Under the pieces are notes generated by a model. The model did no database searches. It saw nothing but the letters and a program-made list of their open reading frames with translations, and had not been told where the DNA came from. From JAVKBW01 sp964352715 (GTDB taxonomy: Bacteria > Pseudomonadota > Alphaproteobacteria > UBA8366 > Aestuariispiraceae): DNA of 50,236 nt. Shown in pieces: positions 50,227 through 50,236 of this stretch. The first letter of the stretch is position 1. Each line of letters begins with the position of its first letter. The DNA lies in assembly GCA_964352715.1 (NCBI GenBank), contig CAYGSU010000023.1:1-50236 (forward strand), read 5' to 3'. A program made the translations under genes and the position numbers.

Positions 50227-50236
50227 CCTGCGTTTC

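Noticed and set aside
1..50236. CRISPR arrays, tRNA or rRNA genes, insertion sequences
   Set aside because: Reading both strands by eye gave no regularly spaced repeats, tRNA cloverleaf, rRNA segment or transposase frame.

Overview
The window looks like a draft or metagenome-assembled contig from an alphaproteobacterium, probably Rhodospirillales-like or a neighbouring order. Evidence: GC-rich codon use, typical alphaproteobacterial gene orders (ppx/gppA-rlmE-guaB; rpoZ-rsh-acpS-lepB-rnc-era; rplM-rpsI), overlapping ATGA junctions, and GTG/TTG starts. Two runs of exactly 100 N (35523-35622, 44183-44282) are scaffold gaps. The second is an assembly artefact, because 55 bases are repeated identically on both sides of it.

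Layout. 1-5475: end of a Ppx/GppA gene, rlmE, guaB, an RsmB-type methyltransferase and guaA (guanine nucleotide synthesis and rRNA modification). 5870-17666: a seven-gene electron-transfer locus. It encodes an FHA-membrane-flavin reductase-[2Fe-2S] fusion, a protein with two cyclic-nucleotide-binding-like domains plus a four-cluster ferredoxin, a di-heme cytochrome b-like membrane protein, a 10-heme cytochrome c with a cysteine-rich cytoplasmic head, a 5-heme cytochrome c, an outer-membrane barrel and a 4-heme cytochrome c. Read together, these could carry electrons between cytoplasmic NAD(P)H and the periplasm or cell surface, with two built-in signalling modules. I know of no described system with this composition, and it is the main candidate for an undescribed system here.

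17755-20342: an M15-like protein and a gamma-glutamyltransferase. 20403-27481: a carnitine / gamma-butyrobetaine catabolic cluster (GlxA/CdhR-type regulator, BKACE cleavage enzyme, L-carnitine dehydrogenase, acyl-CoA dehydrogenase, ADP-forming acyl-CoA ligase, CaiD-like hydratase). It is followed by a choline dehydrogenase-like GMC enzyme, an aberrant HisA paralogue and malate synthase G. 32535-40092: UDGb and a NYN protein on the minus strand, then rpoZ, rsh, a DUF2062 protein, acpS, lepB, rnc and era. 40228-46736: a Tat-exported oligopeptide-type binding protein, a class IV aminotransferase / sulfotransferase-like / MFS operon, hisI, a FemAB-like acyltransferase and a small membrane protein.

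47011-50236: rplM-rpsI followed by a small AT-rich island. The last 52 bases of rpsI are repeated in direct orientation at 50175-50226 (50/52 identical). Between the copies lie the rpsI terminator, a ychJ gene cut off after about 72 codons, an anti-phage dCTP deaminase (DCD/AvcD type) on the minus strand and a 56-codon ORF coupled to it by a TAATG overlap. This is the footprint of site-specific integration at the 3' end of rpsI. No integrase is in view and the contig ends just after the second repeat. No tRNA, rRNA, CRISPR array or insertion sequence was seen.
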